Source: Dactylonectria macrodidyma
Taxonomy: Eukaryota; Ascomycota; Sordariomycetes; Hypocreales; Nectriaceae
Length of the DNA stretch: 64,000 nt
NCBI GenBank assembly: GCA_020744425.1
Contig: JAGMUV010000005.1
Coordinates: 3,658,001 to 3,722,000 of the forward strand
Reading direction: 5' to 3'
Program-made: the position numbers and the translations under genes
Notes under the pieces: model-generated
What the model saw: only the letters and a program-made list of their open reading frames with translations
The model's database searches: none
Told to the model about the DNA's origin: nothing
In this document: positions 1-10,101 of the stretch, one piece after another
Layout: the number at the start of each line of letters is the position of its first letter
Position numbering within the stretch: the first letter of the stretch is position 1

Positions 1-2365
1 GTAAACTGGATGGGAGCGGCGGCGGCCTGCGTACGCAGGTAGTACATGCCCGTCTTGAGGCCAAGCTTCCAGCCTGCAAAGTGCATGCTGGTGATCTTGC
101 CCATGGTGGGGTCCTTCATGTGAATGTTGAGGGACTGAGACTGATCAATGAAAGCACCTCGGTCAGCAGACATCTGGATGACCTGGCGCTGGGAGATCTC
201 CCACACAGTTTTGTAAAGAGACTTGATGTCTGCGGGGATGTTGGGGATGTTTTGGATGGAACCGCCCTCGGCAATGATTCGGTTCTTCATGGCATCCGAC
301 CACAGACCCATGTCGACCAGGTCCTTGAGGAGCCAAGGGTTGACGACCTGGAACTCGCCAGCCAGTACACGACGCTGGTAGATGTTGGAGGTGTAGGGCT
401 CGAAGCACTCGTTGTTGCCTAGGATCTGCGAAGTGCTGGCAGTGGGCATGGGGGCGAGGAGCAAGCTGTTGCGCAGACCGTGCTCCTTGACCTGCTCACG
501 GAGTGTCTCCCAGTCCCAGAGGTCAGAGGGCTTCACGTTCCACATGTCGAATTGAAGGATGCCCTCGGAGGCAGGAGAGCCCTTGAAGGTAGAGTAGGGA
601 CCCTGCTCCTTGGCGAGGTCCACGGAAGCAGTCAAAGCAGCGTGGTAGATGGTCTCGAAGATCTGCTTGTTCAGCTCACGGGCCTCCGGGGATTCGAAAG
701 GCATGCGGAGAGCAAGGAACGCATCGGCAAGACCCTGGACACCAACACCAATGGGGCGGTGGCGCATGTTGCTGTTGCGAGCCTCAATGACGGGGTAGTG
801 GTTGACATCGATGATCTTGTTCAGGTTGCGGACAACCACCCGGGTGACCTCATGCAGCTTCTTGAAGTCATAGCAGCCCTCGTTGTAGTCGACAAACGAA
901 GGTAGAGCCAGGGAAGCCAGGTTGCACACGGCGACCTCATCTGGGGCGCAGTACTCAATGATCTCAGTGCAGAGGTTGGAGCTGCGGATGGTTCCCAGGT
1001 TCTTCTGGTTGCTCTTGCGATTGCAGGCATCCTTGTACAGCATGAAGGGGTTGCCAGTCTCCGTCTGAGCCTCGAGGATGGCGTACCACAGCTTCTGGGC
1101 CTTCATGGTCTTGCGACCCTTGCCGGCCTTCTCATAACTCTCGTACAGAGCCTCAAACTCCTCGCCGTAACAGTCGGCAAGACCGGGGCATTCGTTGGGG
1201 CACATTAGAGTCCAGTCGCCATTCTTCTCAACACGCTTCATGAACAGATCGGGGATCCACAGGGCTAAGAAAAGATCGCGGGCGCGAACCTCTTCCTTGC
1301 CGTGGTTTTTGCGTAGATCAAGGAACTCAAAGACGTCCGCGTGCCAGGGCTCGAGGTAGATGGCGAAAGCACCAGGCCGCTTGTTGCCACCCTGGTCGAC
1401 GTATCGGGCAGTGTTATTGAACACACGGAGCATGGGAATGACACCATTGGAGGTACCATTGGTACCGGCAATGTAAGAGCCGGTAGCACGAATTCGATGA
1501 GCGTTGAGGCCAATGCCGCCAGCCATCTTGGAGATCATAGCACAGGTCTTGAGAGTGTCATAGATACCCTCGATGCTGTCCTCCTTCATGTCAACCAGGA
1601 AGCAGGAAGACAGCTGGGGCTGAGGTGTACCAGCGTTGAAAAGAGTAGGAGAAGCATGAGTGAAGAACTTGCTGGACATGAGGTTATAAGTCTCCAGGAC
1701 ACGCTCAATGTTGTCACCCCAGATGCCGACAGACACACGCATGATCATGTGCTGCGGCCGCTCGACGATCTTGCCATCAATCTTGAGGAGGTATGATCGC
1801 TCCAGAGTCTTGAAGCCAAAGTATTGGTAGTTGAAGTCACGGTCATAGACAATGGCGGAGTCTAGCTCCTCCTTATGTCTCATGACGCATTCATAAGTCT
1901 CCTGGGAGATCATGGGCGACGGCCGGCCGTTCTTCTCGTTGACATAGTGGTAGAGGTCGCTGACGACAGCGGACCACTGCTTCTTGGTCTGCTTATGGAG
2001 GTTGGAGACGGCAATGCGGGCTGCCAGGATGGCGTAGTCGGGGTGCGTAACCGTCATGTACGCAGCAGTTTCGGCAGCCTGTGATGTCGTTGTAAGTGAC
2101 GGAAGGGCCAATGTTGATGGATGGTATGCAACTTACGAGATCGTCTAGTTGGACAGTGGTCACACCGCCGTAGACACCTGAGATGACCTTCTGGGTGATG
2201 GCGACAGGGTCAACGTGTTCTACGTCTAGGCCGTAACACAGTCTAGAGACACGGGCGGTGATCTTGTCGAACTGGACACGCTCCTGGCGTCCATCTGGGT
2301 AATTGTTAGCGTTGGCAAGGTAGGCTCGGGCTCAGGGGATACATACCGCGCTTTCTGACGAACAT
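1..2365 (-). CDS. rnr1: Ribonucleoside-diphosphate reductase large subunit (3' end outside window)
   Basis: Catalytic R1 subunit of class Ia ribonucleotide reductase, which makes deoxynucleotides for DNA synthesis. Exons read 2365-2347, 2294-2137 and 2078 to the window edge. Introns are 52 and 58 nt and phases close. The protein starts [18 protein letters not shown], the usual eukaryotic N-terminal start of the ATP-cone. It then shows [45 protein letters not shown], the radical-cysteine motif NLCTE, and the loop [15 protein letters not shown]. About 750 residues are visible, so only the C-terminal part, including the redox-active cysteine tail, is missing. The start is fixed by the conserved MFVRKR and by an exon of only 19 nt. 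It is divergent from the TatD gene, and the upstream region carries CGCG-rich elements that may link it to the cell cycle. Confidence 0.97.
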
Positions 2366-3219
2366 GGTAGTAGATAGGAGGGATGTGAAGGGAGCGGGGA
2401 GGACGGGATGAACCGGATGCAGGCTGATGCAAGGCTCTCTTCCCTGCTAAAAGAAATAACCAGCAGACGAAGCGGCTGTTGAAGGAAGATTTGAGGTGCT
2501 TGAGACAAGATGGGTATCGTTCAAGGCGGTTTGCAGTAGTTTGTCGAAGGGATGTGGGATGCAGGTTTGACAGGATGACCTAGGTCGTTTTTATGGGAGT
2601 CGCGTCTTAGAACGCGACGCCAATTTTTTAGCGCGACAACACCCAAACGCTTTGGGAAATCCATTAAAGTCCTCGGTTGGGCAACCTGAGGCAACGCTGG
2701 CGCCAATGCAACAATCTCCTGATTGCGGCTCTAACCGGGTCAATTCGGGCTCGTTCCGCACTCAGAAACTCGGTGAGAGCATCGGATTTCGTCGTAACTC
2801 CTGCTTCCTGCGCTGGAATCCTCAATCCTCAACAATCCGCTCCGATACCGCGTTGTCCGCGTCTCCTGGTCAATGGGCATGGATCGTGGTGGGGTCTGAT
2901 CTGCCCTGGCGCGGAGTCACGTGCATGGAACTGCAATTATTAATTGAACCTGGCGTCGCGGTGAATCTGCGGGCCAACCTCTCGTAATCAATGACTGAGG
3001 CTGGAATGGAGACGTGCCTGGAGGGACAACCAATGATAAGCGGGCAATCTGGACGAAGCCTGTGACTCAATCCTGGTGGCTCTGCTGCCTGTTAGACACG
3101 ACCTTCTTAAGCGGCCACTCTTATAAGTTGAACCCATGACATTGAAAAGGCTTCCATTGCGAGCCTCAATTACCAATCCTTGCTTCAGACTACAAGCTGC
3201 AAATCTGAGATCGATAACC
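2366..3219. promoter_or_regulatory. Divergent intergenic region rnr1 / tatD
   Basis: 854 bases between two divergent start codons, with no convincing gene. It must hold both promoters. A cluster of CGCG-containing elements and a CCAAT box lie at 2599-2639, about 235-275 bases upstream of the rnr1 ATG. Confidence 0.6.
2599..2639. promoter_or_regulatory. Cluster of CGCGAC elements with CCAAT box (possible MBF/E2F-type sites)
   Basis: Three related elements lie in 41 bases: GTCGCGTCT at 2599-2607 (reverse of AGACGCGAC), ACGCGACGC at 2612-2620, and GCGCGACAA at 2631-2639. A CCAAT lies at 2620-2624. Yeast RNR1 genes are driven by MBF through ACGCGT boxes. The elements here share the ACGCG core but not the full palindrome, so the role is inferred. 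Confidence 0.35.
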
Positions 3220-4553
3220 ATGGCTTCAGTCCCTTCGGGTTCTGAGCCTGTGAGTGCCACAAGCTACAAACCCAGATATGTCGATGTGCGTGCCTATTTC
3301 GAACGCCCAACCCCAAGTGTGGAGACCGTTGACTTACACGCGAGATCCGCCCAGTAGATCGGCATCAACTTGTCAGATCCAATCTTTCGAGGACGATACC
3401 ATGGCAAGCAACGGCATCCCGACGACCTCGCTGGTGTCATCGGTAGAGCACGGGAAGTGGGTTGTACGAAACTCATAGTCACTGGCTCTGACATGACCAG
3501 CTCTCGCCATGCCATTGAGCTCGCGGATGAATATCGTGAGTTGATTGCCGTCGCCTTGTTCTTGTCTATGGATTTGACTAACAACCTGCGACCATAGCTG
3601 GGACTGTCTTCTCGACTGCTGGCATTCACCCATGCAGCAGTGCAGTCTTCAGTATTGCCGGACCCTCGCACGAGTCTGAACACACGACTCCGTGTGATCC
3701 AGACCCAGAAGCACCAGTTTCAGAAGAGCATCCGCCGGACGCTGAGAAGACGAAGAAGCTCATCGCCGACCTCACCGCCTTTGTCTCCGAGGCCCAGACT
3801 TCGGACAAGAAGCACTTGGTGGCCATGGGCGAATTTGGCCTTGATTACGACCGACTGCACTATTGCTCCAAGGCCATCCAGCTGCACTCCTTCGCCGCGC
3901 AGCTCCAAGTGGCTGCCACACTGAAGCCTCAGCTGCCCCTGTTCCTACACTCGAGGGCTGCGCATGCCGACTTTGTGCGGTTGCTCAAGGAAGCCTTCGG
4001 CGAGAAACTTGAGAAACTGGAAAAGGGCGGAGTTGTTCACAGTTTCACCGGAACCGCGGAGGAAATGCGGGAGCTGATGGATCTTGGGCTGTACATTGGC
4101 ATCAACGGCTGCAGCTTCAAGACGGCGGAGAACTGCGCCGTCGTCAAGGAGATTAGCCTAGACCGTATCATGATTGAGACGGATGGACCCTGGTGCGAGG
4201 TCAGACCAAGCCACGAGGGCTGGAAGTACTTGATCGAGAAGAAGGACAAGCCCGTGGCTGAGGCAATGCAGAACGGATCTGTCATTGCCCCTGAGGCGGC
4301 GCCGAAACCCCAGAAACAAAAGCAGAAACAGGGCAACAAGAATCAGAAGAAGGAACCCGACGTCCCCGACCGCTTCAAGGTGGTCAAGAAAGAAAAGTGG
4401 GAGGAGGGTGCCATGGTCAAGGGCCGCAACGAGCCATGCAGCATTGAGCGCGTAGCCAAGATCGTCGCAGGTATCAAAGAAGTGAGCATCGAGGAAGTAT
4501 GCGAGGCGTCATGGCGAAACACGGTGGCCGTCTTCAGAGTAGACGATGACTGA
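3220..4553 (+). CDS. TatD-family metal-dependent deoxyribonuclease (TATDN1 type)
   Basis: Predicted metal-dependent 3'-5' DNase of the TatD amidohydrolase family, about 399 residues. Exons are 3220-3285, 3358-3535 and 3598-4553, with introns of 72 and 62 nt. The start ATG has a good context (aaccATGg). Conserved blocks in order: RYVDIGINLSDPIFRG near residue 20, TAGIHPCSS near 90, GEFGLDYDR near 175, FLHSRAAHADF, VVHSFTGTAEEM, and IETDGPWCEVRPSHEG near 290. The first block has INL where bacterial TatD has H-x-H, as in the eukaryotic TATDN1 branch. A fungal insert of Gln/Lys repeats (QKQKQKQ) sits at about residue 340. It is tail to tail with chl4 across 88 bases. No other family fits as well. 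Confidence 0.93.
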
Positions 4554-4641
4554 AATTTGGACGGGAAGACGATCCGTCACGGGGTATCAACTAGAAGAAA
4601 AAAGGATATAGAATAGACATCAGCCCAGATCCGTTGCCACG

Positions 4642-6177
4642 TCATGTTATACCGGAGCCCTTGTAACCGCGTATCCTGCCATGTCTGACAATTCCTGTCG
4701 TTACCCCATCCTCCCCTGTCATCCACCCTGGCATTCGTTCACCGTCGACTATGCCGGCTTCGACGAGTTGCCGCACACCAGCCCATACATGTGTGCCTTG
4801 CAATGAGATTTTGACAGTAGGTGTCCATGTATGTGAATCACCCGTGTCGTCCATCGTTTCATTATCATCACTGTGGCCGTTCGCCTCTTGCATGACAACA
4901 TCAATCTTGCTGCGTCGTCGTTTCGCTTTGTTGTCAACATCACCAGCCTCTCCTTCATTTCTCTCATCGTCGCCCTCATCAATAGGTACCTGCGTGGAAG
5001 GAAAGGCGTCTTGTATCACGATGTCCACCCTCTCGATCCCTTTCCCATCTGTGACGATGCCAGAGGCGCCAAAGCGTGCCTCTGCGATGACCTTTGCACG
5101 CTTTGCCGCCCTTTGTAGTGGTGTCAACTCTGCCACCCGCTTTTGCCCAATACCCGAATCAGAAGATAATCTGGAGGCCGGTGGGATAGGGAGCACCGTG
5201 TCCAATGGAGATTCCTTCTTCTTTTCATCGCTGTAGATGCTCCAACCACCGCCGGCGGAATTGGTGCGTCGTGACCCCTTTTTCTCTAGAATGGCTTCCA
5301 GGTTCCGACTGGCGAGGTTGCTACTCTTGATCGTGTACCGTTCCCGAGGACGAGAGAGTGCCTTCGGGACTCCATCGACTATCAGATTCTGCAAACTCCT
5401 AGACTCGCCCGAACTGGCGGAGCCGGTGCCTTGAGACTTGGTGATATAAAGGGCAGGAGACCCATCAGGGAAAGCAATATAGATGGTCCGAGATGAGTCG
5501 AAGTTTGCAGTATTGCCAGAGCCGTCATGGCCTAATAAGGCCAAATTAGTGATGTATGGGGAGTCGATCACGAATATTCGCAGGATCAAGACAGGTAAAT
5601 CCTTGGGTCGGTGAAATTGGTAATGTGTTTTCACATCAGGAAGGACCTGGTCCTGGAGGTTTTGGAGAAACGTTGATGGATGAAACCGAGGAATGGTGAG
5701 GCTCTTTCGATCAACTTGAAGAGTTGCCTCATCATCGGCATTATTAGACGGCGGGGTTAGAGGCAGAACTTGATATGTCGACCACTTCTGGGAGGTAGGA
5801 TTTTGGTCAAAGTAAGCGAAGTCGGCCATGGCTAGTTGGTACAATGTCAAGCCATGCCGCCAATCACCTTCGAGTATGCGACTGATAACATCGCCCTTGG
5901 AGCCTTTCTGCTGCTGCATTTCCAGATAGAGTTGATGAATCTCGTCAGGAGACTGGCACGGAGGGTAAATGTCATCTAGATCCTCATCCTCGGCGTCTGT
6001 CATCTGAAGATAGGGGAGGGCATTGGGGAGGCTTCCATCATCAAGCCAATCCAGTACCAGGGATATGAGCGACTCGCGCGATAGACGGGTAAGGCTTTTT
6101 TGGACAGCCGGGTTTGCCGAGTCGACACGGATTGAAGATGGTAACCTTGCAGTAATTGGAACAGATATACGCGCCAT
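4642..6177 (-). CDS. chl4: Inner kinetochore subunit Chl4 / Mis15 / CENP-N
   Basis: Intronless, 511 residues. It belongs to the CHL4/CENP-N family, which with Iml3/CENP-L binds the centromeric nucleosome in the CCAN complex. The N-terminus MARISVPITARLPSS followed by LSRESLISLVLDWLDD is the family signature. The middle (about 110-260) holds the conserved ILRIFVIDSPYITNLALL segment. The C-terminus has ISLQGTHVWAGVRQL and MPGWMTGEDG, the conserved terminal fold. Residues about 300-430 are Ser/Lys/Asp-rich and probably disordered. An in-frame ATG lies four codons earlier (6189), but MARIS fits the family start better. The assignment rests on these motifs, since sequence conservation in this family is low. 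Confidence 0.85.
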   Translation of the reverse strand: MARISVPITARLPSSIRVDSANPAVQKSLTRLSRESLISLVLDWLDDGSLPNALPYLQMTDAEDEDLDDIYPPCQSPDEIHQLYLEMQQQKGSKGDVISRILEGDWRHGLTLYQLAMADFAYFDQNPTSQKWSTYQVLPLTPPSNNADDEATLQVDRKSLTIPRFHPSTFLQNLQDQVLPDVKTHYQFHRPKDLPVLILRIFVIDSPYITNLALLGHDGSGNTANFDSSRTIYIAFPDGSPALYITKSQGTGSASSGESRSLQNLIVDGVPKALSRPRERYTIKSSNLASRNLEAILEKKGSRRTNSAGGGWSIYSDEKKKESPLDTVLPIPPASRLSSDSGIGQKRVAELTPLQRAAKRAKVIAEARFGASGIVTDGKGIERVDIVIQDAFPSTQVPIDEGDDERNEGEAGDVDNKAKRRRSKIDVVMQEANGHSDDNETMDDTGDSHTWTPTVKISLQGTHVWAGVRQLVEAGIVDGERMPGWMTGEDGVTTGIVRHGRIRGYKGSGIT

Positions 6178-9086
6178 TGTTGAGAGCAAGCCAGAGCAAT
6201 CCAGATTAGATAAACGGAGTAGAAAAGAATAGGGTCAAATTGCCGATGCAGATATGATGAGCGGGACAATAAGCTGCCCCGCTGGACTGGAGTTGAGTCT
6301 GCTTGATGTTCTGGGCGGGCTGACAGCATGTATAACCGTCCCAAGATTCACTTTTATTCACACGCGACATGGCCAACTGAGGAAGACGCGTTGGAGTTGA
6401 GCCGCGCTTAATCCGACAGTGGTTTGAGTGAAGTGGCTGAGAGATGTGGCTTGGAGAGTAGGTTAGTGGCTGGGGATTTCACGCACAGGTCACTCGACGT
6501 TCTCTCCGCTGACATCTCACATTCACTTGGCGATGAACCAGAAAGTCATGTGACTAGGCGCTGACTTCAGCATTGACGCTCCAGGGGGCTCCCCGAAGAT
6601 GAACTCCCCGTGGACCCTGTGCCTGGACGGAAAAGGTGACGAAGCAGGCCACGCCGATTTTACGTACCCCATTTCAGCAGTGGTGATGGGACGACCTAGG
6701 TGCAGGCATGGCATGACTTGGCATGCTATGCACTCGATTGATCCCGAATTTCCTGGTCCTACTACCACCGTAGTCTTCAACTCTTGATCGTCAGCAACCC
6801 CACCCTGAAAGCAATCTCAAAGCGACATTTTGGAGTAGACGAGAGGGTTAGGCGGAGACGGGCCAAGGATCCAACGGCCCATTTGCTGTTGGTGATGAAA
6901 TCCCGAGGACGAGGCCGAATCGTTGACAGCCTCACGGCTGGAGACGGGAATTGATGCTCGCATCGAGCAATCCCTTTAGGGAGAACCTCGGAAGGTCCCC
7001 CACGCCTCGTGTAACAGGGGCGATGGCGTTCTCAACATCAGGTGCAGATCTGGGCCGGCAGATGCGCGAAATCGAGGACCCTGGGACTGAGACGGCTGCA
7101 GCTAGCCCGAGAAGAAAATGGGAGTGGTGTGCAAGTGGTGTGAATGGTAGGTGACAGCCCCGCGGGATGAAGAACGAATGGCATTACCTTTGATATTTCT
7201 GACATTTCTGACCGAGGCAAGCTGGGCAATATTGTACGTACAACACAGTGGCAAAGTGGCAACCTGCCGGGGAGTTCCCATGCTGAGGCGGGTCCACGGA
7301 TGGACAAGCGAGGAACCAGACGCCGGGGAGACTTGCTTTTGAGGACAATGGAACGCCCGCCCACCCACGCTGAGCATGGGGCCCCATTTCCCTCGGGGAG
7401 TTGAAGCGCTCAGGCGATGGTTATTGGCTAGTGGGGGGTGAGACTTCACACTGCAGTGACTGTACCCTTTCAATGAGCCGGGGATGAGAGTGCCAGGCGA
7501 CGCACGCGACGAAGCCACCGCCCACGCAGCCAGACCTCTTCTGGACGGCCGGGCACCACGAGGGTGTTCCTCCTGGCGGGTCTCTCATGCGCCTGGGGCA
7601 AGGGGCTGGTGTCACGAACATACATACATGTGCATGGGCTGGGTCAATTTCAATGTGATTCCACCAGCTTGCTGGGTCTACTTTGTACTTACGCTGGCGG
7701 GGGTCTGGTGACGGACTCCCTCTCGGAGGCGTGATGGTGAGTATTTCGTACTGTGCGAGGTTGCAGCCGCCCGTTGACATCTTATCCTACGTTTCACAGA
7801 GCTTGCCAAAAAAGCAGACGATGAAGCGATGGACTGATGGATGCCTCGAAATGAGGTTGTGAAATTTTTGCTGAAAGTTATTGTGCGCGATAATTCCCGG
7901 CTCTCCGATTTAGGATTCCAGGGCTCGTAGTCGGACCGGAAACTCGGAAATCCAAGCGTCATTGAGTTAGAGGCAAAGTTCGCGGTCGCTTGGAGGAATT
8001 TCGCCACGAGCATTGGGTATGCGCTATTCCCGGCTGGACTTGGCTGGCTCTGCGGCTGGACTTGTCACTCACTCACTCACCGAAAGATGGCTTTTGGGCT
8101 TGATGGAATAGTAAAGCGACTGAAAGGTGTGGGAAAAAGTAGATGGTGGTAGCTTGAGGGCAAGCGCACCTAACTCTTACTGTCATGAAAGGGAGCATGT
8201 CGCCCTGAGGCTTGAGATGAGTGTCTCTTGGATCTCTTGGATCTTTTGAAGATCGGGTTCACTCTTCACCGCGGCTGCATGGTTTCGCACAGAGTGTGGT
8301 CGCCACTTTATTAGGCTTACTTATACCCTTTTCAGGTGACCAGGACAGTCTTAGCTCGACGGTTCGCAGATCGGCTCGAGGACGACCCTGACTTTGTTCG
8401 GGACTGACTTGTTGAAAGCCAACCGTGACCGAGTTTCCAGGCTCCGTAGCGTAGGGAGGGACTGGAAGCCAAGTGGAGAGCACCCCTTTGTTGCCTCTTG
8501 GGTCTCGGAAGAACACCGATGAAAGAAAAGAAACGGCCTAGCCAGACGCGCTGTCACATCGAAGGTGCTTCAACTCTCTTGACACTGTTCGTAACGTAGT
8601 ACGGGCGCGCGGGATGACCCAAGTCTAGAGTCTCATCTTGCAGCGAGTTGACGCAGCTCGGCGAGTAACTTTGGTACTGCTTTGGAGCAGGCGCAGGGAG
8701 CCACAGCACCCTGACTACGTCGTAGACTCTGAAATAACCTGCAGGGTCGTATGTGTGCCACAGACGTGGGGGGGAGAACAATGGAGGAGAGCAATGGAGG
8801 GGGCCGATCCATGCCTCCCAGGTAGTGAGTGTCATGGATTGATTGTTAAGCAGCCCTGAACGAGAGGCCGGGACGAGGCCGGGTCAGTGGACAGACGACT
8901 GGTAATTCGCTCCAGTGAGCCCAGTTGAGGGGCGCGCACCGTACCTCGGAGGTACCTACCCCACTGACGCTTCACTGGCATCAGCGCTGGCCCGGAAGCC
9001 TCCAGGCAAGTGATTGGACGATACTAGCCCGGCTTTTAGGTTGGATGCGTGCTCTGTGCCCTGGTTTCTCGTAACGGCTTTTGGAG

Positions 9087-9114
9087 GGCTTGGGCTTGGG
9101 CTTGGGCTTGGGGG
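9087..9114. repeat. Short tandem hexamer (GGGCTT)n
   Basis: About four consecutive GGGCTT-like units lie in the chl4/cys-3 gap. It differs from the fungal telomere repeat TTAGGG and is treated as a microsatellite. Confidence 0.7.
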
Positions 9115-9474
9115 GTTCACCTCACCTCATCATTTAGAGGGAGGGATGGCACGCACACTGAGGGTATGAATTGTTATTGAGACTGGGGATGAATAGCACC
9201 GGGGATGGATGTCAAACTGGGGATGACACTGTGCAGTGCACTGTATTACATGTGGTGACACTGGCTACCTCTCTGGGATGTGACGGAGAACGCGCACCAC
9301 TAGAACCCACTATTACAGCTGCACCACCCGTGGTCGTCGGCCATGCATTGCTCATCCCAACAGCCACCCACGCAGCCACGCTACATCCGACGCTACGACG
9401 CTACGACGACGCGCCCTATGCCTGCTAAAAGAGCAAAAAAAAATACCCCCACCAACCCACTAACCCACTCTGTA

Positions 9475-9488
9475 GGTAGGTACCTACC
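9475..9488. repeat. Perfect 14-bp palindrome GGTAGGTACCTACC
   Basis: A self-complementary 14-mer upstream of cys-3. Related TACCTACC or GGTACCTA words recur in other intergenic regions of the window, near 8951, 34409, 57545, 57625 and 57945, so it may be a common fungal promoter word. Confidence 0.6.
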
Positions 9489-9954
9489 CACTAATAGTCA
9501 CTACCCACTGTAACACCCAGAACTTGCGCCATGCCTTCGGCGGCAATCGGCTCTTCGAGTCTTCGACACCAAAGCATCCGCTGTCTGAAAACCGGCCCCA
9601 GCACTCGCCTTTGAGGACCGCTTCCCTTTCTTCCCTCCACTTCTCGCAACGCCCAAACTCGAACCTCTCTTCGTCCCGTGCCTAGAGAAACACCAAACCC
9701 GCCCATCGACAAATCGACGACACACCACCGACAAATCGACGACTTTTCCTGCAGTGGTCGCCCATCGCCCGCTTTCGCTGACGTCGCCCTTTTGAGTCAC
9801 GGCACTTTTTTTCTCGCTTCGACGACGAAATTGTCCCGCAAATACGGCCACACACAAACCCCGCTCCCATCGCTCATCAGTGACGAGCCTTGTGTGAGTG
9901 CTTGGCTGCCGTATCCGGCTTCAAACCACCAACGACGTGCAACGAAGTCTTGAC

Positions 9955-9973
9955 TTTTTTTTTTTTTTTTTTT
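9955..9973 (+). repeat. Poly(T) run of 19 in the cys-3 leader or promoter
   Basis: A homopolymer T tract about 130 bases before the cys-3 ATG. Poly(dT) tracts commonly exclude nucleosomes at fungal promoters. A role here is inferred. Confidence 0.6.
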
Positions 9974-10101
9974 GCACCTGGCTCAAGTGGAGGAAAACTC
10001 GACTCGGAATTCATTATTTTTGAGGGCTCTGCCAGGTGGAAATTATCGCCACCAACCAGACGAATTCTTGACTTGCAACACCTCATCTCATCGTCATCAT
10101 C

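Larger units (their letters stand above)
6178..10101. promoter_or_regulatory. 3.9-kb gene-free divergent region chl4 / cys-3
   Basis: Open frames here are short, overlap on both strands and have no splice-linked continuation, so I call no gene. Visible structure: a GGGCTT-like hexamer tract near 9087-9114, CGACGCTA repeats near 9386-9410, a perfect palindrome GGTAGGTACCTACC at 9475-9488, a pyrimidine-rich leader around 9620-9660, and a 19-T run at 9955-9973 just before the cys-3 start. This is probably a long regulatory region plus a long 5' leader for cys-3. Confidence 0.5.

Noticed and set aside
9087..9114. Telomere-like repeat
   Set aside because: The unit is GGGCTT, not TTAGGG, and it is only about four units long.
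6300..10101. CYS-3 binding sites (ATGRYRYCAT) expected for autoregulation
   Set aside because: I looked for ATG-N4-CAT words by eye and found none that fit. A pattern search should confirm.
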